Notes: generated by a model from the sequence alone, not told the origin. Counted from the stretch's first letter, positions 18,302-28,333 are shown. The stretch: 64,000 bases of DNA from Endobugula sp965225895 (GCA_965225895.1 CBDDBR010000011.1:1364001-1428000); one strand, 5' to 3'. Translations and numbers: made by a program.

Positions 18302-18496
18302 TTAGCTCTCTTTCTTATTCGTTGATTGATTGTGTTGCTGCTCTATCCATGTATCGATTTCTTCTTTCTTAAACCGCCAAGACGTCCCAACTTTAAACGC
18401 CGGGATCTTTGCTGACGAGGCCATGCGATACACAGTACGCTCGTTGAGCTTGAGGTAAGACGCGACATCCTTGACTGCCATTATTTGATCACTCAT
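18302..18496 (-). CDS. Excisionase-family HTH DNA-binding protein at the head of the PglZ module
   Basis: A 64-aa MerR/excisionase-like winged helix: VKDVASYLKLNERTVYRM is the HTH and FKVGTSWRFKKEEIDTWIEQ is the typical wing and C-terminal helix. I chose the ATG at 18496; ATGs at 18502 and 18481 and an upstream frame to 18568 are alternatives. The same domain type serves as phage excisionase or as a small transcription factor. Placement as the first gene of a tight run with DUF499 suggests an autoregulator or a DNA-targeting subunit of the system. The 113 bp upstream separate it from mcrC and can hold a promoter. Confidence 0.8.
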   Translation of the reverse strand: MSDQIMAVKDVASYLKLNERTVYRMASSAKIPAFKVGTSWRFKKEEIDTWIEQQHNQSTNKKES

Positions 18497-18609
18497 GAGC
18501 ATTGTCCGAATTAATGTACAAGTGTTATATTGTGTCGAAATAGTACATGGATGTCTAATCTTCAACAAGGGTCAGCTAATAACATCTCAAATCTGGCTCG
18601 ATTATGCTT

Positions 18610-19905
18610 TTACGAACCAATTCCCCCCCTTTCCAAATCAAAAGGCACGACATCTAATATAAAGCCATTTTCGTAGTGAAACGCTGGCAGTGGGACTTTA
18701 AAACGATCTGTCTTGGGGTATATCAACATTAGTCGCTTCTCATCTTCGCTTTTTAGGTATTTATGGCCATAGGCATATAACTGGTACATATCCGTTTGTG
18801 ATATGCCGTATTTATGCTTTCTGTTGGATGAGTCTAGTAATTTCCATTTGGTATCCATAACGCAAACCGTTCGATTTCCGTTGACTACCAATAAGTCAGG
18901 TTTTAATTTAAAAATAGGATTGCCATCATGCTGCTCGACCAGTGAATGCTTGGCTGCCTGAGTTTTAAGTGTACTGCCTAAATCAAAATAATCGCTTAGC
19001 TTTACCTTTAAACAATGCGCGACGTAGTCTTCAAAAATACGTTCCATGGGATATAACAATGAAAGTGTGGTGAAGTTTCCAGTGGAGGCTGTGGGGCCTT
19101 GGGCGCTGAGCAATAAGCGGCACCAGTCCAACACTGGCTGATAATAGTTCATCCCCCTCTCTGTTTTTACTTTTTGAAAATCTGTACGAACATCGCTACT
19201 GTGTTGCACCTCTTCAAATACAAATCCCAATTCACGCGATAGACGCTGATTTTTGGCGCTACGTGAAACACGACCTACTAGCGTTAAGGCTGTTTTAATC
19301 AGGCGATTAGCAGGCCGATCTAATAAGTATTCGTCGCATTCAATCGCAAAACGTTCGGGGTGCATAAAGTTACTACGAATTTGCTGACTTACCCGCAAAC
19401 GGCCTTTTAAAAACTTGGCATTTTTTTGTTCACGAATGTAATCAGAACGCACTCCACGTTTAACAAGCTTGTTGGTTAGCGCGAGAAACTGGCTGATATA
19501 CACTTCAAGCAGAGGCATACTAGTATCGCGAACACTAGCATCACCAGCTTGCTTATAGGGGGTTTTTCTTAGACAGCGCAACATCGTTAGCAGTTGGTTG
19601 CGTGTTCGTTCCTCTGATGCTTCGCGTCCAGCCTCGTACAATTTTGGAAGGACTTCGATCTGTGTGCCACAAGGTGTTTGCAACACTCCCACGTAGTTTT
19701 GAACTTTGAGCGCTGTATTGCGCTTGAAGGTCGTAAGCCGTAAGAATGGAGCAAAATTTTCCTCCCTTTCTTCACCCTGCAGATATGCCAAGAGATAGGT
19801 AAACGCACTTTGCGGTATATTTACCACATTGCGGGACGCTGAGTGGCCTTCACCGCACACTAGATAACCGTATTCACGAATACTGTAAGTATGCTTAGCT
19901 TTCAT
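18610..19905 (-). CDS. mcrC: McrC-like partner of type IV restriction system
   Basis: A 431-aa McrC-family protein. The N-terminal part (IREYGYLVCGEG, GTQIEVLPKLYEAG) binds McrB in characterised systems. The C-terminal PD-(D/E)XK nuclease core is seen in FKLKPDLLVVNGNRTVCVMDTKWKLL (D of PDLLV, then DTKWK), followed by QMYAYGHKYL-like DMYQLYAYGHKYL. The start at the ATG at 19905 overlaps the mcrB stop by 11 bp, as is common for mcrBC. It should provide the cleavage activity for the McrB motor. Confidence 0.9.
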   Translation of the reverse strand: MKAKHTYSIREYGYLVCGEGHSASRNVVNIPQSAFTYLLAYLQGEEREENFAPFLRLTTFKRNTALKVQNYVGVLQTPCGTQIEVLPKLYEAGREASEERTRNQLLTMLRCLRKTPYKQAGDASVRDTSMPLLEVYISQFLALTNKLVKRGVRSDYIREQKNAKFLKGRLRVSQQIRSNFMHPERFAIECDEYLLDRPANRLIKTALTLVGRVSRSAKNQRLSRELGFVFEEVQHSSDVRTDFQKVKTERGMNYYQPVLDWCRLLLSAQGPTASTGNFTTLSLLYPMERIFEDYVAHCLKVKLSDYFDLGSTLKTQAAKHSLVEQHDGNPIFKLKPDLLVVNGNRTVCVMDTKWKLLDSSNRKHKYGISQTDMYQLYAYGHKYLKSEDEKRLMLIYPKTDRFKVPLPAFHYENGFILDVVPFDLERGGIGS

Positions 19906-22351
19906 AAATACCGATATAAGCAGATGCACGCGTTAGCGCTTGTTCGTTACGGCCATACGCTACCGTGTTCTCTATTTCGTAGTCGAGTTCGGTGTTGCTG
20001 CCAAACAATTCAGTTGCGTTATATCCTTCTTTTTTAATGCTAATAAACTGATCATGGTCAGTCTTTTGATTATCTCCCAGTACAAGGCGGATTTTTTCCC
20101 AATCTTCAAAAAAGTATTCTTCTAATAAAGGCAAAATCTTGTTAGCAAAAATATTTTGCAACTCGTCAAAGGCGCTTGGCTGATCTTGGAGTTTAAGTAG
20201 CGGCATAAAAAACGCGTGCCCCAACGCGTGCTCCCTATCGTAAAGTACTTCGATGCGGCGATTCATTTTCAATAACATCTTGGCAATATCGATTTCGTTG
20301 ATAATTAGACCTTGAAGAAGCCCTACCTGAGGCATCATTTCTACGAAATCAAAACGACGACGGAGCGCTGTATCCATAAGCGCTAGTGAACGATCAGCAG
20401 TATTCATTGTGCCGATAATATATAAATTCTTAGGCACCTGAAAGGGCTCTTTAGAATACGGCAAGGTCACTGTAAGCGCCTCTTCTGCTCCGGCTCGTTT
20501 ACTTGGTTCGATGAGTGTAATTAACTCACCAAAAATACTGGATATATTACCTCGGTTAATTTCGTCAATGATTAAAACAGATGGCTTGCTCTGAATTTTA
20601 TTGTTAGCACTATCAGAATATTCAGGCAAACCCAGTTCGGCTTTTAGAAATATCAGAAGGCCTTCAACGTATGACTGGTTATATAAGCCTTGCTTTGAAC
20701 CAGTCATGTAAAGCTTCTTAACATTGGTTATAGAAGCAACATAATTAGGGTTTTCGTTTTCAGTTGACTCAGGAAAAACCTTAAACGTGTCCCCACCTGA
20801 ATATTCAATTGAAAAAGCCTTACCCCTAACTGTAGACAGCTTTAAGCGTGTGGCTGACTGCTCACATTTATCTACTAACGAAGTTATTGCTTGTTCAAAA
20901 GCATCTAGCTTTTCACTAATATTTATATTAGCTCTGACACATGCAGACTTAAATACTCCGGATTCAACTGAATAACTAATACCGCCACTGCCTGTTGTTG
21001 CTTTAATACCCTCAACAAAATCTTCATAACTAAAACTTTGGTGAAAAGTTATAAAGCTTATTCTACCTTCCCCACTTAACTCACCAAAGCGAGAATTCAA
21101 TAACGCTCGTCGCTCTCGGTTTTCATCGTAAAAACCAGGGTCAATAACCTTTAATGCGGCATCAACTGTATTAAAGGTTTTTCCTGTTCCAGGAGGACCA
21201 TAAAAAATTTTATTTAGGCTTTGATTATTCATAAATAATTCATCACTCAATATATTCTCACATTTCTCTTCGTTACCTTCATCACAGCCTGCGTCACTAC
21301 TGGCCGAAAATTTATCTGCGTATATTCGCCAAAGATATCGGTTGGCATGCCGATACCCGTCTTCGTCCTCAGCATACTGATTAATGATCTCTGCTAATTG
21401 ATGATTCATGGTAAACCAATCTTTACCGGCTACTATATCCAGAGAAAAAGATTTACTGAGAAAACTTATAAGCTTTTTACAGTCATCTATTTTTATTACA
21501 CAGGTATATCTTTCCGGTGATATGGCTGCATAAGTACGGTTTATAAGCGCATAAGATACATACCTAAAGGCACCCTCACCGACCTTTTTCTGCCAACTAG
21601 AAACTATCGTATCTATTGCATCCTTAGAATCTGGCGACTCTATAATTTTATAAGTAATATCGCGTAAAAAATCTATATTTTCTTCATATTCTTTATAGCT
21701 CAACACACCCTGCTTCAAACTAGAAATACCGTTATCTCTTCTTTTCCATAAATTACTAATAAATTCATCATCTACTAAGTCTTTGTTTTCGCGTACAGCT
21801 CGTGACTGCGTGATGATTTTTTCATAAGCTTTTCGCCATGCCAAATTCCCGTCGTTTTTTGAATGCCAAGTTAAGAGTTGAGTAAGGCTATGTTTAGATT
21901 CCCCAACTTCCCACATCTCGTTAAGCTTTACTAAGACTAGAGGTTTAATCGCAATACCTGAAGCCTGAGGCGACCACTCCTGCTCTGGAAAGCATAATTT
22001 AAGAAGGTATGACGAAAGTAAGCCTTGTTCGCATGTTTCCCTTATTTCCTCAATTTTAAAATCGACAACACGCCTCATTTCCCCGTCAGATTCGGCGTCT
22101 GACTTGTCGTAGTACTCGCTGGTAATAACACCTCTTGCGACAATACCTTTTGGCTCAATACCAGCACCCACACGAAGAAGATAAGCAATATCACCGATTT
22201 TCACACCTGAATTTAGACAGCGCCATGCTTCAACGTCTCCCACATTAAAACCTAGCGAGTACTCTTCCGTTCCAATACCGCCTACATTATATTTTTTTGG
22301 ATTCCAAGTAAGTAACCATGCCGCGACATTAGGCTCTTTAGATATGATCAT
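19895..22351 (-). CDS. mcrB: McrB-like AAA+ GTPase with N-terminal EVE-like domain
   Basis: An 818-aa motor subunit. Residues 1-150 look like an EVE/PUA-like modified-base reader (AAWLLTWNPKKYN at the start, KIGDIAYLLRVG, KGIVARGVITS). A helical middle domain leads to Walker A FYGPPGTGKTF (about 385-393). Next come Walker B VLIIDEINRGNISSIFGEL near 600 and the McrB-specific NTADRS motif in IIGTMNTADRSLALMDTALR near 650, with arginine fingers following. EVE domains in this position replace the methylcytosine reader of E. coli McrB and may sense 5mC, 5hmC or bulkier modified cytosine. The ATG at 22351 has GGGAAG 6 bp upstream; a GTG two codons earlier is the alternative. Confidence 0.9.
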   Translation of the reverse strand: MIISKEPNVAAWLLTWNPKKYNVGGIGTEEYSLGFNVGDVEAWRCLNSGVKIGDIAYLLRVGAGIEPKGIVARGVITSEYYDKSDAESDGEMRRVVDFKIEEIRETCEQGLLSSYLLKLCFPEQEWSPQASGIAIKPLVLVKLNEMWEVGESKHSLTQLLTWHSKNDGNLAWRKAYEKIITQSRAVRENKDLVDDEFISNLWKRRDNGISSLKQGVLSYKEYEENIDFLRDITYKIIESPDSKDAIDTIVSSWQKKVGEGAFRYVSYALINRTYAAISPERYTCVIKIDDCKKLISFLSKSFSLDIVAGKDWFTMNHQLAEIINQYAEDEDGYRHANRYLWRIYADKFSASSDAGCDEGNEEKCENILSDELFMNNQSLNKIFYGPPGTGKTFNTVDAALKVIDPGFYDENRERRALLNSRFGELSGEGRISFITFHQSFSYEDFVEGIKATTGSGGISYSVESGVFKSACVRANINISEKLDAFEQAITSLVDKCEQSATRLKLSTVRGKAFSIEYSGGDTFKVFPESTENENPNYVASITNVKKLYMTGSKQGLYNQSYVEGLLIFLKAELGLPEYSDSANNKIQSKPSVLIIDEINRGNISSIFGELITLIEPSKRAGAEEALTVTLPYSKEPFQVPKNLYIIGTMNTADRSLALMDTALRRRFDFVEMMPQVGLLQGLIINEIDIAKMLLKMNRRIEVLYDREHALGHAFFMPLLKLQDQPSAFDELQNIFANKILPLLEEYFFEDWEKIRLVLGDNQKTDHDQFISIKKEGYNATELFGSNTELDYEIENTVAYGRNEQALTRASAYIGIYES

Positions 22352-22434
22352 CAACACTTCCCACTAAATTATTCTATTATTATCATTTACTTTTCTATCT
22401 TTTAAGATACACAAGTCACCTTAATTGACCAACC

Positions 22435-25400
22435 TTAAACAACCTCTACCAAACCACCCGTGATAGCAAAATGAATCCAGCAGCTTAGTACGGGCTTACC
22501 ACTTAGTTGCTCAATAGCGGCCTTATAACAAGCCAGCTGGCCTGAATAAGATAACGCATTTGCCTCCCAGTCAGTGCGGGGCGCTGGTGATGATTTATGA
22601 TCGATAATGATCCATCCGCTTGGAGTATCAATTAATAGATCAATAAAACCAATCGCTTCTTGGTTTTTATCATTCAACAACTGAATAGGATATTCTGGAT
22701 AGAATGCCGTTGCATTAAATTGTTTTGAGCTTGCGCTATAAAATCTTCGAGCAATGTCGATGACTGCTTTCATATCAATCGATTGATCTACGCCATAGGC
22801 TTTTAATGTTGGTAATACCTGCTCCGATTTTAGATTGCCCTTCTGGTTAATCGCTAAAGCAATCAAGCTGTGTAAGGCATTACCTAACGTAGACATGTCC
22901 TCAACTTTGCCAATAGCCATTCGCTCGCCTAACTCAAGAACAGCACCTACTGTTGCATTTACAACGGGGAGCATGGCCGATGGATTAAATTTACGCAGTA
23001 ATATATCGCCTTCTCTTCGCGTTGGTTTAAACCAATATGGGGTAAAGCTTTCATTAGTCTCGCCTACCTCTAAAGCGGGATCATGACTCGTTGAAGCGGT
23101 CGGTATGGTCGCCCCTGATGGCAATTCAAGGCTATTACCGTTTGGAACCATCCAGTCAGTATTCAATACACCCAATGATTGATGAACGCCTTTACTTGAA
23201 AGCGGCATGACTAATAAGTCTCGTGGCCGAGTCAGACTAACATAAAGAAGTCTTTTTTCTTCCTCTATAGCAGCATCAATTGCAGCCTTTCCAGCTTCAC
23301 TAGCTACGATACGATCACAGACAGGGATGCCTTTTTTCTTAGCACCAAAAGCGTAAGGCCAAAACCTAATTGAGCGACCTGCCAAAGGGGCATTGACATC
23401 TAAAGTATCGGATCGAGGCAACACAGACTGCCCCCAAAGACGATTCCGCACTTCTTTTTCTAAATCAACAACAATAACAACAGGCCACTCTAATCCTTTC
23501 GACCCATGATGGGTAACGAGCGTAACAGTGTCGTCATCTTGGGTCACTGCCTGTGTATCACCCTCTTCTTCTGCTAACTGATTTAGCCACATGACGAGAC
23601 CTGAGGCAGTGGCTGCGATATTGCGCGATTCACAATGCTGCTGATATTCCTCGGCCAAGCACTGCAAGCTATCAATGTTAGCTAAGCGAGCTTTTACTCT
23701 GTACTCATTCGCCCCCCACTGACTGACAACCTCTCTCACCCGCCCTTTTGCAATGGCTTCTCGCAACACTTCTGTAGGGGTTAATAAATCAATAGCGCTT
23801 CGGGTCGCCGCTAAATCAGCTAACTGTTTAAGCGCGTCTTCACCCTCTTCGCCCCAACGCGATGGCTTGCCGCCCTCTTCTAAATAAGATAAACGATTGG
23901 CTAACCAACTATCTGGGGCGTCACATTTTACCAAGGTTATAATTTCTGCACTTGCTAGGGTATCCGTTGGATCCACCAATCTACGTAAACACGCCAAGGT
24001 CAACACCCCCTCAGGGGTAGACAAAAGACCGGCGCGTTTAAACCCTACATTAATACCTGCGGTAAAGCAGGCATCAGCAAGCTGTGCCAATCGATCATGC
24101 GAACGGCACAATACGGCAATATCACCATATCGTACGGGACGACTTAGTTCTGTCTCTTTATCTACCACTGGGTACTTTTCATTTATTAACTGCTTGATAC
24201 CAGCTGCAACGGAGGATGCCTTAACGCTCCAATTACCTGATAACGACCAGTGCATGACTGCTGGGGCATCATTAACTTCTTCACGCTGGGGATTTAGTCG
24301 AACCTTCTGTTTCGATATGGTGTTGGCAAACGCGCCTGTGAAAACTTCATTGCAATACTTAACTAAGGCGGGCCTTGATCGCCAAGAATCTTCTAGAACT
24401 TGTGACCCACCTCCGCTGGCTAAAATAGCGTTCAAGACGGACGACATTAATAATGGATCCGACCCTCGGAAGCCGTATATCGCTTGTTTTATATCCCCCA
24501 CCCAAATCACTTTATCCGCCAGTGCTGCCATGCGTACGAATAACGCCAACTGTATTGGGCTGGTATCCTGAAATTCATCTACCATGAGTAGTTGTAGCTC
24601 ATCAGACAACACTGCTTTCACATGTTCGTCATCAAGTAACTCATACAACTGTAATTCTTGATCAACAAAATCAATTAAACCCTGCTTAATTTTTAGTTGT
24701 TTGTACTCATCCAAACAATTGGCAGCTAGTGAAAACACTCTTTCAATATATTGCTGAATATCTTGATGTAACAACGGGTGTGATTCGTAATCACCCGCAA
24801 GAATTTGAATAGGTTCAGCATGCGCTCTGCTTTTTGCACCGGGTGCGTTATTGTGCAAGCTAACCCACTCTGACCAAGTTAAGTTATTACTATTTAACTT
24901 AGTGCTAATTTCTTGAAGAAACGCGACATAACCTTTAGTTACTTTTGTGGTGTCAAGAGTAAGATCAATCGAATCGAGTGCAGTAGCGATCAAACTTAAT
25001 AGTTCATTATTTACATCTCGCTTTATAGGTTTTCTGAAGTGTGCCAACAGTGATTCGGCACTCTCTTCCGCAAAGACAGGTAATTGCTCTAAGCTGCAAT
25101 TATTTGCCCTCGCAGCATCGGCGATACTCCTGACATCAGAACGCCACGTCGGCACCCCTTTGTCAAAAAAGCCCAACCGATAAGCCATTGTATTGAGCGG
25201 TTCAATCTCATCTCTGTTTCTGTCCAAGACTACATCGACCGCCTCTGCAAACAGTAGCTTTGCTTCACCGTCTTCCAATACAACTTGCTCTGGTGACAAT
25301 CCAGCCTCAAACGCGAAGCGTTTTAGCAATTCGCCGCAGACGCTGTTAACTGTATTGATAGCTGCCTGCCCCATTTGATTTGCTAGATCACGTTTACCTG

Positions 25401-25587
25401 ACTGCATTAACGATTCACGAACGCGCTCACGTAATTCACCAGCAGCTAGGCGAGTGAAGGTAGTTGCAACTACTCCTTTAGGTGTTACTTCACCACTGTC
25501 TAAAACAGCAGATAGCCGCTGCATCAAACTATAGGTTTTTCCACTACCCGCACCCGCACTAATAAACTCTACATTTTCAAAACTCAT
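22435..25587 (-). CDS. AddA/RecB-like UvrD-type helicase-nuclease
   Basis: A 1050-aa fusion of an SF1 helicase and a C-terminal nuclease. Motif I is AGAGSGKT (11-18), motif Ia TTFTRLAAGELRERV, motif II VDEFQDTSP near 345, then VGDIKQAIYGFRGSDP, HHGSKGLEWPVV and LLYVSLTRPRDLLVM. The end carries a RecB-type nuclease: EAIGFIDLLID, then IIIDHKSSPAP and a final YSGQLACYKAAI (QxxxY). AddA proteins process broken DNA ends in recombination, but this copy sits in a defence island and may degrade foreign ends. The start was set at 25587 because the ATG overlaps the addB-like stop (ATGA) and has GGGGAG upstream. Confidence 0.9.
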   Translation of the reverse strand: MSFENVEFISAGAGSGKTYSLMQRLSAVLDSGEVTPKGVVATTFTRLAAGELRERVRESLMQSGKRDLANQMGQAAINTVNSVCGELLKRFAFEAGLSPEQVVLEDGEAKLLFAEAVDVVLDRNRDEIEPLNTMAYRLGFFDKGVPTWRSDVRSIADAARANNCSLEQLPVFAEESAESLLAHFRKPIKRDVNNELLSLIATALDSIDLTLDTTKVTKGYVAFLQEISTKLNSNNLTWSEWVSLHNNAPGAKSRAHAEPIQILAGDYESHPLLHQDIQQYIERVFSLAANCLDEYKQLKIKQGLIDFVDQELQLYELLDDEHVKAVLSDELQLLMVDEFQDTSPIQLALFVRMAALADKVIWVGDIKQAIYGFRGSDPLLMSSVLNAILASGGGSQVLEDSWRSRPALVKYCNEVFTGAFANTISKQKVRLNPQREEVNDAPAVMHWSLSGNWSVKASSVAAGIKQLINEKYPVVDKETELSRPVRYGDIAVLCRSHDRLAQLADACFTAGINVGFKRAGLLSTPEGVLTLACLRRLVDPTDTLASAEIITLVKCDAPDSWLANRLSYLEEGGKPSRWGEEGEDALKQLADLAATRSAIDLLTPTEVLREAIAKGRVREVVSQWGANEYRVKARLANIDSLQCLAEEYQQHCESRNIAATASGLVMWLNQLAEEEGDTQAVTQDDDTVTLVTHHGSKGLEWPVVIVVDLEKEVRNRLWGQSVLPRSDTLDVNAPLAGRSIRFWPYAFGAKKKGIPVCDRIVASEAGKAAIDAAIEEEKRLLYVSLTRPRDLLVMPLSSKGVHQSLGVLNTDWMVPNGNSLELPSGATIPTASTSHDPALEVGETNESFTPYWFKPTRREGDILLRKFNPSAMLPVVNATVGAVLELGERMAIGKVEDMSTLGNALHSLIALAINQKGNLKSEQVLPTLKAYGVDQSIDMKAVIDIARRFYSASSKQFNATAFYPEYPIQLLNDKNQEAIGFIDLLIDTPSGWIIIDHKSSPAPRTDWEANALSYSGQLACYKAAIEQLSGKPVLSCWIHFAITGGLVEVV

Positions 25588-28304
25588 GAGTTTTCTCCCC
25601 AACCTACCAGTGCAGTAAACTCACTAAAAGATTCGTAGGATTCATGATTCAATAAGCCCGCCTCATCAAACAATAATGATTGATTCACTTCCGTTCCTGT
25701 CACATTGACTTCAATTAGTCCTCCATCTAGCTGCTGCCTGCGTTGTTTCCAGCTATGTTCAAGGCGACAAAAAAGTTCTGCAATATTTTCTTTCGTCGAT
25801 GGTGATACGATAACGGCGTTAGGAAAAAAATTAGCTTTCGCCATTAACATTTCCTTTGATGAAATAATAAAATATCCAACAGCTGGATAGACTTTAGTTT
25901 CTTGTTTTCGTAAATGTGCATAGATGGCCAGCTGAAGATGGCTGCCCTCTTCTATCGACTGGCGACGATACTTACCACTTCCCCACTTAATATCGATGAC
26001 TGCCTCTGCACCATCAGATCGTATTGCTAAAAGATCTACATACCCACTTAATCTTCCACCCACAAAGAGTCCTTCTGAATGACTTTCCATAATTACGGAG
26101 ACCACATCTGCATCTTTTAAATGTTTAATCAACTCTGATAATGACGTGTGCACATCACGCATGAAGTGTTCTTTTTCTGCAGTTCGTCCAGCACTAAGTA
26201 ACACAGCACCGGATGTCGATAGTAATATTTCCAGTTCTGGCAGCACCCAATGACCTATCGAATTTTCATCAATAGTCTGTATTTCAGTATGGCTATTAAA
26301 GAAATTCTCAAATAACTTATGAGCAACAGAACCTTTAAGACGATTTTTATCACTCACACTAAGCATTGATCCGGTCTTTAATTTCGCTTGGTAACGAAGC
26401 ACCCACATATACGGACCATATAAAAAACTTTCTAGACTGGAGAATGATTCTACATCACGCTTTTTAAGCCGTGTGGTATCAGGTAATTGCCAGATACGTT
26501 TTTTAGCGGGGAGTTTTTTCTGGTCAATTGCTTCTACTCTGCTAATCGACACAAGCGATTTCTGATCATTTTGCTGAATGATAGTTAACAGATCCACTGA
26601 AGGTATAGCATCCACTAAAGCATGAAAATGGTCGAATACAGGATGATGCGTTTTTGAAGACGAATGAACAACTAGAATGATTTTTTCTTGTGCCATAAGC
26701 ACTGGCCGCAACCAAGTTTTTGTTTGCCAATCAATGGATACATCTAAAGGGAGAATATTGACTCTGTTGCTTCTCAAAACCGCTAGTTCTTGCTGTGTCC
26801 AATCATAGCGACCCGAGATAGGTGTCTCATCACACGCCCACCAAAAAACAGTTTTTACAGGCGCAATCATTCCTGTTGCACAATCACTATATCGATATTT
26901 ATTTTGGCATGAGATTGCCTGTGCTGAATGACCCGGTCTAATTGAACCCTCACCTCTTACGGATTTTACTAACCGTCGAACAGTATAAATATCCAGTGAC
27001 TCCTTACCGCCGTCACGTAAGCTGTTAACAGCCTGCCTAAACTCGACGATTTGATTCTGAGCTCGGTAATAGACATCCAGTGTATTATGATCATTCGCTT
27101 TGCGAGCGTTATCAATTAAACCACTAACCCATTCATTGAGCTGATGACTACGCTCTATCAAACAATCAATCGGTGCGCATGCTTGCGAGTATCGATCACA
27201 CTCCAGCCAAAAACAAATATCTTCACGCAGCTTGGAAATTTTTTTCTCATAACCCTTCTTTTGCTTTAGGCTTTCTCGCTCAGCATCTAAGTAGCAATTA
27301 ATTTCGTACTGCCAGTTATCACCACCGATACCTGGCTCGTTAGCCACAACTTCAGCCAAACGCCGCTTTAACCGTCTAGGTAATGGGCCTACTGGGTGCG
27401 TTAAAAATTCTAACAGGGATCGGGGATTAAGAGGACTCCACAATAAATCTAGCGCCAAAGGCAAAACCTGAAAAATAGGACGCCAAGGAGAACGATCCGT
27501 TGACGAAAGCATTGCAATACCCGCATGCTCAAATGCCAAGTTCAACTCATCACCGCTTCCCTCGTAACACAAGCCAATATCGTCATGATTACCTGCTTCT
27601 AAATCAGTAGTCAGCAAAGACGAAAGCCAAGCCGACGAAATACCCTCGGAGGGCGCTATGACTCTAACCACCGATCCATCACCCAAAAGGGGGATGGGAT
27701 CATCAGAAAAGGAATCGTTAAGTAATAATGATTGGAGTTTACCTAAATCAATGTCGGCACTTGCGTGGCATTCTGAAAACATCTGAATCTCTTCAGTGCC
27801 TAGCTGCACAAGTAAGTCTTGCCAAGCTGATGCATACTGTTCAATTGCATCAATTGATTTAACTGTAACGGGGAGATCCATGACTTTTAATCGTACGATC
27901 ACTGCTTGAATGCGCTGACCGATATTGTGCGGAAGCATCGTCTGAGCATGCTTTTCTACATCCACCATATCTTGTAACCGTCGACTAGCACCTGAGAGCT
28001 CTTGGCCTTTCCAGCCTGCCTCATACCAGCTGTCTCGCCAACCTAAAAGCCGTCTTGACACACCAATCTCATCAACATTTAGGGATGCATGATAGAAACG
28101 CTGAGGGGAATCACACTTTTTCAAGCATGATAAATATTGTAGGGCCCGAGAGGTAAAGCTGACATCGGGGGACTCTAGGCCACACTGGCCTTCCAACCAC
28201 TGTAACAAACGATGCGGCCCAAACGTTAGCTCCCCAGCAGACGTTTTATGAGAAGTTGCTATCTGCCCATCGAGCTGTAAACCGATAGTTAAAAAAACTG
28301 ACAT
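25584..28304 (-). CDS. AddB-like PD-(D/E)XK nuclease, partner of the AddA-like helicase
   Basis: A 906-aa protein with an inactivated-helicase-like body. No convincing Walker A is seen. It has a C-terminal RecB-type nuclease: GSVAHKLFENFF, then GYVDLLAI (catalytic D), VIDIKWGSGKY (D-x-K) and QLAIYAHLRKQ. The four-cysteine iron-sulphur cage that clasps many AddB nucleases is not visible around the nuclease. It overlaps the addA-like gene by 4 bp, so the two should form a heterodimer. It follows the membrane-nuclease gene by 29 bp. Confidence 0.85.
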   Translation of the reverse strand: MSVFLTIGLQLDGQIATSHKTSAGELTFGPHRLLQWLEGQCGLESPDVSFTSRALQYLSCLKKCDSPQRFYHASLNVDEIGVSRRLLGWRDSWYEAGWKGQELSGASRRLQDMVDVEKHAQTMLPHNIGQRIQAVIVRLKVMDLPVTVKSIDAIEQYASAWQDLLVQLGTEEIQMFSECHASADIDLGKLQSLLLNDSFSDDPIPLLGDGSVVRVIAPSEGISSAWLSSLLTTDLEAGNHDDIGLCYEGSGDELNLAFEHAGIAMLSSTDRSPWRPIFQVLPLALDLLWSPLNPRSLLEFLTHPVGPLPRRLKRRLAEVVANEPGIGGDNWQYEINCYLDAERESLKQKKGYEKKISKLREDICFWLECDRYSQACAPIDCLIERSHQLNEWVSGLIDNARKANDHNTLDVYYRAQNQIVEFRQAVNSLRDGGKESLDIYTVRRLVKSVRGEGSIRPGHSAQAISCQNKYRYSDCATGMIAPVKTVFWWACDETPISGRYDWTQQELAVLRSNRVNILPLDVSIDWQTKTWLRPVLMAQEKIILVVHSSSKTHHPVFDHFHALVDAIPSVDLLTIIQQNDQKSLVSISRVEAIDQKKLPAKKRIWQLPDTTRLKKRDVESFSSLESFLYGPYMWVLRYQAKLKTGSMLSVSDKNRLKGSVAHKLFENFFNSHTEIQTIDENSIGHWVLPELEILLSTSGAVLLSAGRTAEKEHFMRDVHTSLSELIKHLKDADVVSVIMESHSEGLFVGGRLSGYVDLLAIRSDGAEAVIDIKWGSGKYRRQSIEEGSHLQLAIYAHLRKQETKVYPAVGYFIISSKEMLMAKANFFPNAVIVSPSTKENIAELFCRLEHSWKQRRQQLDGGLIEVNVTGTEVNQSLLFDEAGLLNHESYESFSEFTALVGWGENS

Positions 28305-28333
28305 GAATGACCTTTATCCTTAATTTTTTAACT

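Noticed and set aside
23897..24571. 224-codon open frame on the plus strand
   Set aside because: It lies wholly inside the AddA-like gene on the opposite strand, which has clear helicase motifs; no ribosome site or domain seen.
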